Of a stretch of 64,000 bases of DNA, positions 54,446 through 63,776 are shown piece after piece. The notes under the pieces are model-generated. The model did not search any database, had not been told where the DNA came from, and was given only the letters and a program-made list of their open reading frames with translations. The stretch is from the NCBI RefSeq assembly GCF_020329435.1, contig NZ_JAGKJK010000011.1:186001-250000 (forward strand). Reading direction: 5' to 3'. Origin of the DNA: Bradyrhizobium hereditatis. GTDB lineage: Bacteria > Pseudomonadota > Alphaproteobacteria > Rhizobiales > Xanthobacteraceae. The position numbers and the translations under genes were made by a program. How positions within the stretch are numbered: the stretch's first letter is position 1; each line of letters opens with the position of its first letter.

Positions 54446-55534
54446 CTACTTCGTCACCACCCGGCGCGCCGGCGTCAGTGTGCTGGTGGGCGCCATCGGC
54501 GAGATCGAGAACGTCAGCCAGGTATTCCACCCCGAAGGCCGGTTCTCGGCTGCGAATTCGCCGTAGCCTTTTAGGTTGAGATATCCCTGCATGTCGCCGA
54601 CCGGAAAAAGAATTCCGATCTGCGGACCAATGCCGAAGACACGCGAGCGGAACCCGCCGAGCGCCGGATGTTGACCGAAGTCGTCGGTGATCTGCTGATA
54701 TCCATATCCGACGAAGCCGACGAAAACCTGCTTGGAAAGGAATTGCGAGATTCCCCAATCGACGTGGAAGTCGATCCCGTTCTGGTACTGCGTGTGATTA
54801 TTCTTGAAGTTGTAGGTAAATCCGGCGACGGCGGAGAATTCGTGCCCAGCGGCCGGATTGAAGTAGGTGTAGCCGCCGCCCGCGTCGATCGCGGCGTGAC
54901 CGATGCCGAGGTTGCTGAGGCGTGCAGGATCGTAGGCGCCGACCGGAATGTCTCCGGTCAGATAGGTCATGAAATTGTGCACGCCGGCATTCCACTTCAG
55001 CGTGGCCTGCGGATAGAGGTCGCCGACCGAAGTGAGTGAATCCGAGATGCTCCCCGTGCGGGTTATCACGAGCGGCCCGATTGCGGTGGTGAGCGTTCCA
55101 TCGATGCCGGTGCTTGCTCGGCCGAATATGCCGGTGACGCCGATTGCAAGTTGGCCGCCAAGCACCGGTGTACCGAAAGTGTAAGTGGGATTCAGAAGAA
55201 TCAGATCGGCTTGCGCGTTCAGACTGGCATTGAAATCCACGTTGACTGTTGCCGGGAATCTGCCGATCTGGATCTGCCTTGCCGCGGCGACGGCGCCAGA
55301 TGCTTCGACCGAGGTGTGATAATACACCGCGGCCATGGACCAGCCCGGCACCTGTGGTGTCGCGGCAAGGCTGGAGAAGCGTCCGGGAAGCCAGTACGAA
55401 ACACCGCTCTCGTCGGCGTATGCCGCGTGGGACACGAAGCCGAGCAGCGCCACGGCAGCGCTGAAACTTGAGTGGATCAGCCAACGCCGAGATTTTTGTT
55501 TGCAAGATTTTCGTTTGGATGTGTCGCGTGTCAT
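54446..55534 (-). CDS. Outer-membrane protein of the phenol-degradation (MetA-pathway) type
   Basis: 362 residues with a basic N-terminus and signal peptide (about 18-40, SSFSAAVALLGFVSHAAYA). The rest is a beta-barrel with alternating hydrophobic strands and the family pattern SYWLPGRFSSLAATPQVPGW, IPVGAYDPARLSNLGIG and GFTYNFKNNHTQYQNGIDFH. Proteins of this family are predicted transport porins for aromatic or hydrophobic compounds. First of a long minus-strand stretch of envelope genes. Specificity unknown. Confidence 0.82.
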   Translation of the reverse strand: MTRDTSKRKSCKQKSRRWLIHSSFSAAVALLGFVSHAAYADESGVSYWLPGRFSSLAATPQVPGWSMAAVYYHTSVEASGAVAAARQIQIGRFPATVNVDFNASLNAQADLILLNPTYTFGTPVLGGQLAIGVTGIFGRASTGIDGTLTTAIGPLVITRTGSISDSLTSVGDLYPQATLKWNAGVHNFMTYLTGDIPVGAYDPARLSNLGIGHAAIDAGGGYTYFNPAAGHEFSAVAGFTYNFKNNHTQYQNGIDFHVDWGISQFLSKQVFVGFVGYGYQQITDDFGQHPALGGFRSRVFGIGPQIGILFPVGDMQGYLNLKGYGEFAAENRPSGWNTWLTFSISPMAPTSTLTPARRVVTK

Positions 55535-55724
55535 TTGTCTGCCCCAAATGGCCGGAGATCACATTGCAACCACGGACGAGGTCACGTGCCTCGCCAACGT
55601 CCGCTTCGCCTTGATCGCCGCCGCGACAAGGGTTGAGTACATACTACCCGAAGTCGCGTTGTAATGCGGCATCAGTGGGCTGAAATCGCCCGTCGCAAGA
55701 CAGCATCGGTTGCTGCTGATGGTG
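55535..55724. other. Short gap, no gene seen
   Basis: Holds the promoter of the outer-membrane protein gene on the minus strand. No ORF or hairpin of interest. Confidence 0.4.
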
Positions 55725-56036
55725 TCAGAGATAGGCGGCATAGGAGTTGACCCAAACCAGGATGGACATGATCAGGCCGATGACGCCGGCGTTCTCTGCA
55801 ATTACGGTGGCGGTGCCAGGCATGCCGAGCCTGAGCTGGCTGCGATCGATGTCCTTCGGTATGGAGATGACAGCCGGATAGGCCTTGGCGCCGCCGATCG
55901 AGCCGACTTTGGCCAGCGTCCCGGAAACGGCGATCTCGCCCTGTCCCACGCCCTTGCGGATCCCCGTGATCGTCGCCTCATGGATGCGGCCGGGATCCTG
56001 CGTTTGCGCATATGCCTTTCTTTGAAAGCCCGTCTC
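55725..56036 (-). pseudogene. HlyD-type secretion protein C-terminal remnant
   Basis: About 100 codons encode the end of a HlyD/EmrA-type periplasmic adaptor: EATITGIRKGVGQGEIAVSG, then PAVISIPKDIDRSQLRLGMP, and the tail ATVIAENAGVIGLIMSILVW. The N-terminal barrel and coiled-coil are absent, and upstream lies the end of the HupE/UreJ-like gene, so the gene was truncated by rearrangement. A GTG at about 56,036 could start a fragment, which is unlikely to work. Confidence 0.6.
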
Positions 56037-56047
56037 CACTTTTCCGG

Positions 56048-57046
56048 CTAGGCTGCAAATTCCGCCAGCCGCTCGATGAACCAAAATGCCGCCAGGGATC
56101 CGATCGCATAGATCGCCGCCGCCGACGCGTAGCGTTCGAATTTCGGCGGCGGATTGATGCGCTTGGCACACGCCAATGCGCCGAGAACGACGCCGACGAA
56201 GATCAGCTGTCCGATCTCCACGCCGATGTTGAATGTGAAGAGCGCGAGCGGGATGTCGCCTTGTGGAAGGCCGATCTCCGTCAGGGCGCCGGCGAACCCG
56301 AACCCGTGAAGCAGCCCGAACGAGAACGCGACAACCCACGGCCATCTTGCCGTCAGGCTCGCCTGTCCGCGCCGCGTTCGGATGATCTCGCAGGCGAGCA
56401 GCAAGATACTGAGCGCGATGCTGGCTTCGACCGGCGGCCCGGGAACGTGCACGATTCCGAGCGTCGCCAGGCTCAGGGTAATCGAGTGCGCGACGGTGAA
56501 GGCGGTGATCGTTATGAGCAGTGCGCGGCCGCTGCGAACGATCAAGATCAAGGCCAGCACGAAAAGCAGGTGATCGTAGCCGAATAAAATGTGTTCGACA
56601 CCCTGCATCAGGTAGGTCGCGGCGACTTCCAGCGAGCTACGCGAGGTTGCGATCTCGATCCACGGTTTTGACGGTCGTACCAGCGTAGTTGAAAAGGTAC
56701 CATCGAGCATCTGCACGCGCGCCAGAACGTCGGTGATGGTTGCCTGTAGGCCAACAAGCTCGATGCGGGTGCCGGCGAGGCTCCCACTGGTCTCAATTAC
56801 TCTGCGCTCGATCAGCGAATCCGAGAGTTCTCGGAGCACGGGCTCGGTGACGTTGCGTGCGTTCGCCGGAAAACGCAGCACCACCGGCAGGCGCATTCCT
56901 GACAAGACTGGCGTACGCCATACGATCTCGTACCGCTGCGGCGCGATCTCCGTAACCTGGAGGCAAGCCGGGCGCGCCTCATGCGCGGTCGCGGCATTAA
57001 GGAACGCGAATGCCGCGGCGATGATGCCCAGAAATGCCGACCGCAT
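56048..57046 (-). CDS. HupE/UreJ-family membrane protein
   Basis: 332 residues from the ATG at 57,046 (GGAG upstream). Signal peptide 1-21 (AFAFLNAATA-HEA), a beta-rich periplasmic domain (22-150), then six or more membrane helices with the HupE/UreJ pattern GVEHILFGYDHLLFVLALI and HSITLSLATLGIVHVP. HupE/UreJ relatives are implicated in Ni or other transition-metal transport. The C-terminal part has the conserved GLLHGFGFAGAL. It lies 40 bases after a PpiC gene on the same strand. Confidence 0.85.
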   Translation of the reverse strand: MRSAFLGIIAAAFAFLNAATAHEARPACLQVTEIAPQRYEIVWRTPVLSGMRLPVVLRFPANARNVTEPVLRELSDSLIERRVIETSGSLAGTRIELVGLQATITDVLARVQMLDGTFSTTLVRPSKPWIEIATSRSSLEVAATYLMQGVEHILFGYDHLLFVLALILIVRSGRALLITITAFTVAHSITLSLATLGIVHVPGPPVEASIALSILLLACEIIRTRRGQASLTARWPWVVAFSFGLLHGFGFAGALTEIGLPQGDIPLALFTFNIGVEIGQLIFVGVVLGALACAKRINPPPKFERYASAAAIYAIGSLAAFWFIERLAEFAA

Positions 57047-57085
57047 AATCAAGGGTTCTCCAACCACCCATCCCTGTCTTTTCGG

Positions 57086-58015
57086 CTAGTTTTTGGCTCT
57101 CTCCGGCGTCACAACCTGATAGCGCGCGCGCATGGTTTCGTAAGCCTTGCGCTTGGCTTGTGCTCGCTGGTCTTCGATCCATTCCGCCTTGATTTCGGGT
57201 TCGATCTCTTCGAAGTCTGGGACGCGGCTCGGAACGGATGTGTCGATGAAAACTAGGTGCCAGCCGTATCCGGATTCGATCGGCCCATGCCATCGGCCCG
57301 GTTTGAGGCCGGCGACTTCTCGGGCAAAGTTTGAACCAAACAGTTTGGCCATATCCTCTGCGGACCGGTCGCCGTAGTAATCACGATCCATGAAGGGATC
57401 ACCCAAGGCGGCGGCATCTTGAAAATCTCCTGGCCTCCCCGCGAGCTGCTCCATGGCTTTCGCGGCAGCCTCCCGGGATCGCTCGCCGTGTTGATCGGGA
57501 GAAAAATAAACATGGCGGAACGATACGCGAGGCGGAAGGGAAAACCTCTGCGGGTTGTCCTTGAACCAGGCTCTCAGCATATCCGTCGAAGGGTCGCTAT
57601 CGATTGAAGCACCTTCGGCCAGAAATTCCATCTTCTGAGCCAATCGCCGTTTGACGATCGTGTCGTTCTTGTCCAATCCGAGAGCCAAAGCTTCCCGGTA
57701 GAGCACTTCCTCCCGGACCTTAAGTTCAATAAGGCTTTGCATTTCTGCGGGAGTGGGGGGAGCTCGCCCTTGCGCAAGCCAGGTTACACCCAACTGTTCG
57801 AAGTCGGCCGGTGTCAGGACGATCCGGTTTGATTCGGATTTGGCTTCCAAATCTGGGTGCAATCGGTCGTACACCACGAACAAGATGAGGCCGACCACAA
57901 GGAAATGAAGCAGAGGCTCGTTTGCCAGCCGCCGCACTATCGAGGGCTGGGTCACCAATGTCGCATCCGAAACGGAATCGGAACGTTCAGCCGTTCCGCG
58001 GGTCGAACGATCCAT
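57086..58015 (-). CDS. Membrane-anchored peptidyl-prolyl isomerase (PpiC/parvulin)
   Basis: 309 residues. One membrane helix at about 35-52 anchors the protein, followed by a SurA-like N-terminal region (LTPADFEQLGVTWLAQGRAP) and a parvulin domain (about 165-275: FRHVYFSPDQHGER, SGYGWHLVFID). Charged tail. It speeds proline isomerisation of exported proteins. Context with DUF3604 and HupE/UreJ-like genes suggests it helps fold the exported DUF3604 enzyme. Confidence 0.85.
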   Translation of the reverse strand: MDRSTRGTAERSDSVSDATLVTQPSIVRRLANEPLLHFLVVGLILFVVYDRLHPDLEAKSESNRIVLTPADFEQLGVTWLAQGRAPPTPAEMQSLIELKVREEVLYREALALGLDKNDTIVKRRLAQKMEFLAEGASIDSDPSTDMLRAWFKDNPQRFSLPPRVSFRHVYFSPDQHGERSREAAAKAMEQLAGRPGDFQDAAALGDPFMDRDYYGDRSAEDMAKLFGSNFAREVAGLKPGRWHGPIESGYGWHLVFIDTSVPSRVPDFEEIEPEIKAEWIEDQRAQAKRKAYETMRARYQVVTPERAKN

Positions 58016-58073
58016 TAGCTTCGAACCTTTGGAGGCAATGCGGCTGGCTGCATGTCGAGCGACCTAACTCTCG

Positions 58074-60311
58074 TCAGTTCGCGATCTTGGGTTCTTCAAC
58101 CTCGTAGTTGACGTAGCCAAATTCGTTGCTGCGAGCGCCGAAATATTTGTCGTCCAGCTTGTAGACCGTGACCGCAAACGGAGTTTTGTCGATCGTCGTG
58201 ACGAGCTGCCCGTCGCGGATAATGTAAGTGGCGGTCGAGCCGGTTACTCCGTTGTGCATTACTTCGAATGATTGCGCGGCACTTGGCGCCTTGTCCGCCA
58301 CTTCGGTAACGACGCGCCGTCCATCCGCACCATAGAGGATATCGAAGTTCTTGCCGGTGACAGTGTTACGTACCTTCAGGGTCTTGCCCAGCGCAAATTC
58401 CTTTAGCTGGGCCTCGTCGAGCGCCATTGCGCCGCGCTGTTTCAGCTCGGCCACCGTCAAGCCGCGCGATGCCGTGGCGCGCGCCGTCTCGGACGGGGTG
58501 TACCAGATCGGGGATGTCCACGCGCGCTCCTGGATCGTCGAGGCCACATTGCTTGGCGGCAGCACGCCAAGCTTCTTGGCGTCGTAGGTGCTCCAGCGCG
58601 GCGTCGGAATTTGCAGCACGCGGGCGTAGTAAACTGCCTGCAGTGCGGGATCAAAATCCGGATCGGTCCACACCTGTTTGAGTTCCACCGCGCCGATCGT
58701 GTTCTTGTATGTCGCATTCAAGATGTCGACGGTGTTGCCGACTGGCGGCAGCTTTCCGGTCGCGGGATCAATCTTGCGGCCTCCGGACCATGCCACATCG
58801 TAGATCTTCTCAAAGGTCTGACCGTTCTTTGTCCAGCCTTTGACGATCTGGATGCGGTCAAGGTTGCCGTCCTCGGGATCCTTGACCGCCTGGACGATGA
58901 ATGACGGCGCCTTGCCCTTTACAGCCGGCAGATCGCCGCCCATTGGCACGCCGCCCGCATAGGCGACCTTGACCCAGTCCTTTTGCTTGAGCATTTCCGG
59001 TTGGTACTCCCAGCCACCGAACAGGCGCACCTTGATTCGAACGCCGCTAGTGCCGAAGGTTTCCTTCCGCTGCATGGCTTCAAAGATCGACGCGCGCGTA
59101 TTTTCCTCGGCCCACACGCCGCCCAATCCGGACGTACCCGTCTCAAGAATATTCATGCCAGATTCTATCCGGCCCGCGAGGCGACTCTGCGGGGTGGCGT
59201 CCATCAGGCCATGGTCGCCGAAGTAGTTGGACTGTGTGAAGTTGGCGGCGGTGTTGTGGGAATCGCCGGCCCCGACAAAACCGAACTTATAGGGATTGTA
59301 GCCGCGGGCGTCCTGCATCGCGAGGCCGTCAAGGTACGCCTGGCGAGCGTAGCCACCGATCAATTTGGCGGAGCTGTTATCGATGCCGATCAGGTAGTTC
59401 ATGATCTCGAAATTGGCGAACTCATCGTTCGGCGAGAGATCGGGATGGGTTTCAGACGTTCCTTTGACCTGCTTGATTTCGGTCAGCGGCTCGTTGGCCA
59501 AGCGCTCCCGAGCCCACGCCGAATCGATCGGGCGGCCCTTGCCGTCAACGTCGACCGGGAACATCAGGCCGTTGCTGAGGTTGGCGTTGTGCGAGATTGC
59601 GAGCACTTCGTTGCCCGCTTTGCGCTGGTCGTTCATCCAAGCCCAGAGATCCTCCGCCTTGTCGGAATCAAGAGCCGAGAACGGTGCTACCGGCACCTTG
59701 GCGCAATCCTTGAAAAAGACATTGCGATGCATGTTTTGATTGTTGGGCATCGATGTCCACTCATACGCGCAGAATGTCGTGAACTTGCCCGGCTTGTTAT
59801 ACTTGTCGGCAATGGCATTGTTCTGCTGCCAAACCGTTCCGGCAACCTTTGGGTCGGTCAATTCCTTTATGGGCTGCTGCTTGGCGATCGAAGCTGCCAG
59901 GTATTGGAAGACCTTGTTGATCTCCTGCTGCGTCTTTGCCTTAAGTTTTTGGGCGATCGGAAGCTTACTGATGGGCGAGGATGGATCGTTTGCCAAACTC
60001 ATCATGCCGGCGTACTCGGAATGATCTGTCACGCCCTCGAAGTCGAGCGGCCGGCCGATTTTGATCATGTAGCCTGCAGGATGCCTGATCGGCTGGCCAA
60101 TCGCATATTTGTATGCATCCTCCGGTCCGGCCAGCGTGTTGCCGATGATGTAAGCGTCAAGAGACCAGCTCGTGTGCTGATGGGTCTGACCGAAATAGGC
60201 GTTGCGCTCGGGATTGCGCTGAGCAAACGCAGGTGATGCGGCCAGGCCGAAAAGTCCTGCTCCCAGTATCGTCGTGGTGAGAAAACGTTGCCTCCACGTC
60301 CTTCGCATCAT
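58074..60311 (-). CDS. DUF3604 exported protein
   Basis: 745 residues with signal peptide 1-30 (LGAGLFGLAASPAFA-QRN). The family opens with the PHP-like metal pattern NAYFGQTHQHTSWSLDAYI, and the His/Asp/Glu clusters TDHSEYAGMM, FVGAGDSHNTAANF are typical. DUF3604 proteins look like secreted metal-dependent hydrolases of the PHP/amidohydrolase type. Substrate unknown. The gene lies ahead of PpiC (58 bases) and is probably its co-transcribed partner. Confidence 0.88.
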   Translation of the reverse strand: MMRRTWRQRFLTTTILGAGLFGLAASPAFAQRNPERNAYFGQTHQHTSWSLDAYIIGNTLAGPEDAYKYAIGQPIRHPAGYMIKIGRPLDFEGVTDHSEYAGMMSLANDPSSPISKLPIAQKLKAKTQQEINKVFQYLAASIAKQQPIKELTDPKVAGTVWQQNNAIADKYNKPGKFTTFCAYEWTSMPNNQNMHRNVFFKDCAKVPVAPFSALDSDKAEDLWAWMNDQRKAGNEVLAISHNANLSNGLMFPVDVDGKGRPIDSAWARERLANEPLTEIKQVKGTSETHPDLSPNDEFANFEIMNYLIGIDNSSAKLIGGYARQAYLDGLAMQDARGYNPYKFGFVGAGDSHNTAANFTQSNYFGDHGLMDATPQSRLAGRIESGMNILETGTSGLGGVWAEENTRASIFEAMQRKETFGTSGVRIKVRLFGGWEYQPEMLKQKDWVKVAYAGGVPMGGDLPAVKGKAPSFIVQAVKDPEDGNLDRIQIVKGWTKNGQTFEKIYDVAWSGGRKIDPATGKLPPVGNTVDILNATYKNTIGAVELKQVWTDPDFDPALQAVYYARVLQIPTPRWSTYDAKKLGVLPPSNVASTIQERAWTSPIWYTPSETARATASRGLTVAELKQRGAMALDEAQLKEFALGKTLKVRNTVTGKNFDILYGADGRRVVTEVADKAPSAAQSFEVMHNGVTGSTATYIIRDGQLVTTIDKTPFAVTVYKLDDKYFGARSNEFGYVNYEVEEPKIAN

Positions 60312-60394
60312 CGTCTCCTACCGCATTGCCCGAATCGGCCGGGGGTCTCGACCTATCATCGACGCATCGTAACTTCGTCGTCGACGAATTCCAA

Positions 60395-60751
60395 TCACTG
60401 CTTCATCTTGATGCCCTTCTCGGCGCGGTAGGCCTTGAAGACCACATCGATCGCTTCAATGACTTTCTTGTCCCGGTTGGCCTTACAGTGGACGATGACT
60501 TCGTGTTCGAGGGCCTTGGCCCGGTCGACCTCCATCATGTGCTTCTTGGCGAGGCCGTTGTACCAGCCGCTGTACCAGGCGGTCAGGTAATCGGCGTCTT
60601 CCTGAAAGGTGTTCGCCAATTGTGCGCAGGTCAGCTTTTGAACGTCGATGTAGCCGTTGCTGTCCGCGTAGGTCTTGAGTTCGACCTGGGCGTAAGCGGG
60701 TGCTGCAAGAGCGATGACCGCGCAGCATAAGATTGAACTCTTTCCGATCAC
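60395..60751 (-). CDS. HdeA-like periplasmic protein
   Basis: 118 residues from a GTG at 60,751 (GGAAAATCCA upstream). Signal peptide 1-21 (CCAVIALAAPAYA-QV). The mature part resembles HdeA/HdeB acid-stress chaperones: VQKLTCAQLANTFQEDADYL and the pair of Cys (LTCAQ and VHCKAN) that form the family disulfide. In E. coli HdeA protects periplasmic proteins at low pH. Confidence 0.78.
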   Translation of the reverse strand: MIGKSSILCCAVIALAAPAYAQVELKTYADSNGYIDVQKLTCAQLANTFQEDADYLTAWYSGWYNGLAKKHMMEVDRAKALEHEVIVHCKANRDKKVIEAIDVVFKAYRAEKGIKMKQ

Positions 60752-60913
60752 TGGATTTTCCTTCGTTGACGATGTTGCGTCTCAATTTCTGATCAGGAAC
60801 GGTCAACTGACCGGCGTTAGCCTCATCCTCGCGACGCCGAGCGCGAGATTGGCGCCGACCTAACCTTCCATCGGGGCGCGGTCGCCCGCGCTCCGACCCT
60901 GTGCGAGGCACTA

Positions 60914-61204
60914 TTACGGGCAGACGGTGACAATCCTGCCGTAGGCATCCGCCACCTGCCTGCATGCGGGCGCGACTACCGCTGCACCGGCGGCGGCCGC
61001 GCCGACGGCCACCGCGCGGCGTGTGGTGCGCCGGGCAACGCCGGCATAACTCATCGGCGTCAAAGGGCGTCCGATCCGTGCTTCGGCAGACGATACGAGC
61101 GATGATCGCGAATCCACCGGCAACTGGCCGCTCCACACCAGTGCTGCACCCCCGGTGATGGCCGCAACCGAGAGGCGGACGATCGCTTTCGATAGCCGTG
61201 TCAT
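60914..61204 (-). CDS. Small exported protein, unknown function
   Basis: 96 residues. Signal-like hydrophobic N-terminus (KAIVRLSVAAITGGAALVWS), a basic middle (RRTTRRAV), and a second Ala-rich hydrophobic stretch (GAAAAGAAVVAPA) followed by two cysteines (PACRQVADAYGRIVTVCP), similar to small Gly/Ala-rich rhizobial surface proteins. Its ATG overlaps the DUF2092 stop (ATGA), so the two are coupled. Confidence 0.65.
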   Translation of the reverse strand: MTRLSKAIVRLSVAAITGGAALVWSGQLPVDSRSSLVSSAEARIGRPLTPMSYAGVARRTTRRAVAVGAAAAGAAVVAPACRQVADAYGRIVTVCP

Positions 61205-62013
61205 TTCTTTCCTCCTGCGTTCGCGGTGCCGTGCGGCACTTCGTCGATATCACCGAGATCGCTGAGAGCGATCTTCTTTGCGGACGATTCCGGCTTGAAG
61301 GCAAAGGCATCTGCCGGCACATCGGTCTTCCATTCCTTGATACGCAGCGTGTATTGCGGTGCTTCGGCTATGCCCTTGCTAGTGATCACGTATTTGCGCG
61401 GGATCGGCCGCGCCCCGGATTCGATCCAGATTTGCCAGTCGGTCTCGACGTTGCGGAATGCCAAATGATCGCATTCGACTCCATCGATGACGCCCTTGCC
61501 GATCACAGCGCCTTCGACAACGTCGGCCATCATGACGTTGTAGACGTCCGGAAGCAGGAGGTCGGCTCCCGGGGCCACGACACCGTGCCGATCGCGCAGT
61601 ACATCGATCAATTGATCGGCCGTCCCTGGAGCATCGATCTGGGCGTAATCCTTGGCGTCCTTGTTGTTTACGGTCAGCATCTTGCCATCGAATACGATCT
61701 CGATGTCGCGGTATCCCCCCGTTCGGGTGGCACGCAGCTTGTCCGGACGGCTCAACTGCACCTGGCCGGAACTGGTGAATTGGATCTTCTGCAGATTGGA
61801 GGTAATCACCTCGATATCGGAGTCGAACGTGACCGATATGGTCTTCTGGCCCGCGACGTAGTCAGACATCGCCTTGAGAAGCTTGTCGGCGTCGCTGCCT
61901 TGTGCGCGAGCCTGGGGAATGAGCGAAATGCCCATAGTCAAGATCGTGCCGATCAAGCTCGGCCATCGAGCCACTCGGCCGATCGAGTTGTCTGCGGCGT
62001 CCTTCATCTTCAT
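61201..62013 (-). CDS. DUF2092 family exported protein
   Basis: 270 residues. Signal peptide about 1-38 (LIGTILTMGISLIPQARA-QG). The mature part matches DUF2092 (LLKAMSDYVAGQKTISVTFD, IQFTSSGQVQLSRPDKLRA), a LolA/lipoprotein-like beta fold. The function is unknown; LolA-like shape suggests a lipid or hydrophobic ligand. Coupled to the small exported gene downstream. Confidence 0.85.
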   Translation of the reverse strand: MKMKDAADNSIGRVARWPSLIGTILTMGISLIPQARAQGSDADKLLKAMSDYVAGQKTISVTFDSDIEVITSNLQKIQFTSSGQVQLSRPDKLRATRTGGYRDIEIVFDGKMLTVNNKDAKDYAQIDAPGTADQLIDVLRDRHGVVAPGADLLLPDVYNVMMADVVEGAVIGKGVIDGVECDHLAFRNVETDWQIWIESGARPIPRKYVITSKGIAEAPQYTLRIKEWKTDVPADAFAFKPESSAKKIALSDLGDIDEVPHGTANAGGKK

Positions 62014-62243
62014 CGCCTTTCTGCTTGTTTGTTCAGCGGCCGAATCGCCGTCAAGAATGCGTGTCGACCAAGGTTTTTAGGTACGATTCGACCGGTCGTT
62101 GATAAGATAAAACCCACTCCGCATTACGCAGTGCAAAATGATCTGTCGGCGCAGCGGCGTCTTGCCATTTCGCGCCAATCATTCCGAGGCAAGTTTAATC
62201 ATTTCGAAGTAATCAGAGGCGCTTCCCTGCCGGTTGGCGGGCC

Positions 62244-63677
62244 TCAATTTGCAGCCATGATCGCCGGCGGCTTCCATGTTCCTTCGCCCGGCGGAAGGAT
62301 CGATGGCGGCTCGGCCTTCGGCCAGTAAAGACGCATGACCAGGTAGATCGGGCCATTTGGAGCGGGCAGCCAGTTGGCCTCCTTGTCGGCGCCCGGTGAC
62401 TTGTTCTGGATGTAAAGCGTCAGCGAGCCGTCGGCGTTTGTTTTCATGCTGGGCAGCATCGGCGAATTGATCAGATAGCGGTTGATCGGGTTTTCGATCA
62501 GCAACTGGGTTTTGCCGTCATACATGGTCAGCGACCAGAACGCGTTCACGGGCGGGAGTTGGTCCGCCGGGAACGTCAACGTGTAGTTCTTTTTGCTGCC
62601 ATCGAGCGCTTGACCGTTGCCGTCGACGCGCGTGAGCGGGTACATCGCCTCCGCCGCGTCGTTGCCGTAGATGCCCGCCTGCGCCGCGGCGGCGCGCTTC
62701 AACCAGTCGCCGTTGTAGTGGGCGCTGTCGCCAGGTAGCGAACTGATCCGCCAGCCGTTGACATCCTTGCCGACATTGGCGACGGCCTCGTCAACCTTGC
62801 GCTGGCCTTCCTTCATGCCGAGGCCGACTTCCAGCTTGTCCTCCAGCGAGAGGTCCTTGAAGTTGAAGGTCTTGCCCGGGCCGACGCCGATGCGTGCAAG
62901 CTGGGCGCGTATCTCCTTCTCGTTCTCCTGGACAGGCGCGAACTGCAATGCGAAGTCGAGGTATTCGAAGAAGTTCGTCTTTACGAGCTCCTTGTCAATT
63001 TTCGGAAAGTCGATGGCCGCCGAGGCAGTCGTCGTCGGCTGTTTCAGGTAGGCTGAAAGCGTCTGCGCCTTGTAGCCGGCCTGGACCTTCTTCACACCAT
63101 CGAGGTCGTCCGGATTGAAAAGCTGGGTGCGATATCCGGCCAGCGAAAATTGCGTGCTCGATCGGAACACCTTCTTGATCCCGGGTGGGGTCGCGCCCTT
63201 CCAGTCCGGCCCGACCACCATGTAGTCGCCTGCTTCGCTTCCCGTGGCACGGCTTCCGATATAACCGTAATTGTAGGTATTGCCGTCGCAGAGCATGACT
63301 GAATAGTAACGCTTGGGATCCACCGCCGGGACCGAGAGGACGATCGGCTCTGCTCGCAGGTCCATCCATACGAACGAATAGGGTGTGTCGCTGTTTGGCG
63401 TTACGATGGCTGTGTCTTTATAGGTGTATACGTTAGGTTCATTCTTGATCTGATTGAACGGAGCCTTGAACTGTCCGGAGTTGCGATCGATGGCATATTC
63501 GTACATCACCGCGTAGTTCATCACGATCGGCAAGCCGTAGATGAATCCCGCCTCGGCAATGTCCTTCGCCTTGAAGAAGCCCGGTCGGTCCTGCGCCAGA
63601 GCCGGGAAGGATTTTGCCGTCGTCGCTGTCATTGCCGCCAAGGCAGCGGAACGAAGAAGGTCGCGTTTCGTTAGCAT
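62244..63677 (-). CDS. DUF1254/DUF1214 exported protein
   Basis: 477 residues from the ATG at 63,677, which has a near-perfect GAGGAGAGG site; a frame extension upstream is unsupported. Twin-arginine-like or Sec signal (KRDLLRSAALAAMTATTAKS). The N-terminal half is DUF1254 (AGFIYGLPIVMNYAVMYEYA, TPNSDTPYSFVWMDLRAEP), the C-terminal is DUF1214 (LPPVNAFWSLTMYDGKTQLL, then NRYLINSPMLPS). These proteins are often found near DUF3604 genes. Catalytic role unknown. A second copy follows at the window end. Confidence 0.9.
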   Translation of the reverse strand: MLTKRDLLRSAALAAMTATTAKSFPALAQDRPGFFKAKDIAEAGFIYGLPIVMNYAVMYEYAIDRNSGQFKAPFNQIKNEPNVYTYKDTAIVTPNSDTPYSFVWMDLRAEPIVLSVPAVDPKRYYSVMLCDGNTYNYGYIGSRATGSEAGDYMVVGPDWKGATPPGIKKVFRSSTQFSLAGYRTQLFNPDDLDGVKKVQAGYKAQTLSAYLKQPTTTASAAIDFPKIDKELVKTNFFEYLDFALQFAPVQENEKEIRAQLARIGVGPGKTFNFKDLSLEDKLEVGLGMKEGQRKVDEAVANVGKDVNGWRISSLPGDSAHYNGDWLKRAAAAQAGIYGNDAAEAMYPLTRVDGNGQALDGSKKNYTLTFPADQLPPVNAFWSLTMYDGKTQLLIENPINRYLINSPMLPSMKTNADGSLTLYIQNKSPGADKEANWLPAPNGPIYLVMRLYWPKAEPPSILPPGEGTWKPPAIMAAN

Positions 63678-63776
63678 CGAACCTCTCCTCATCCAGAAAT
63701 CGGGTTTGGGATTTCATATCTGAAGCGTTGCAAACCGGCGGCCGGCGGAAGGTCGGCCGCCGCGTTTCTGTCACTC

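Noticed and set aside
58983..60236. 417-codon open frame opposite the DUF3604 gene
   Set aside because: Antisense shadow; no start context, no recognisable domain. The DUF3604 reading on the other strand is clearly coding.
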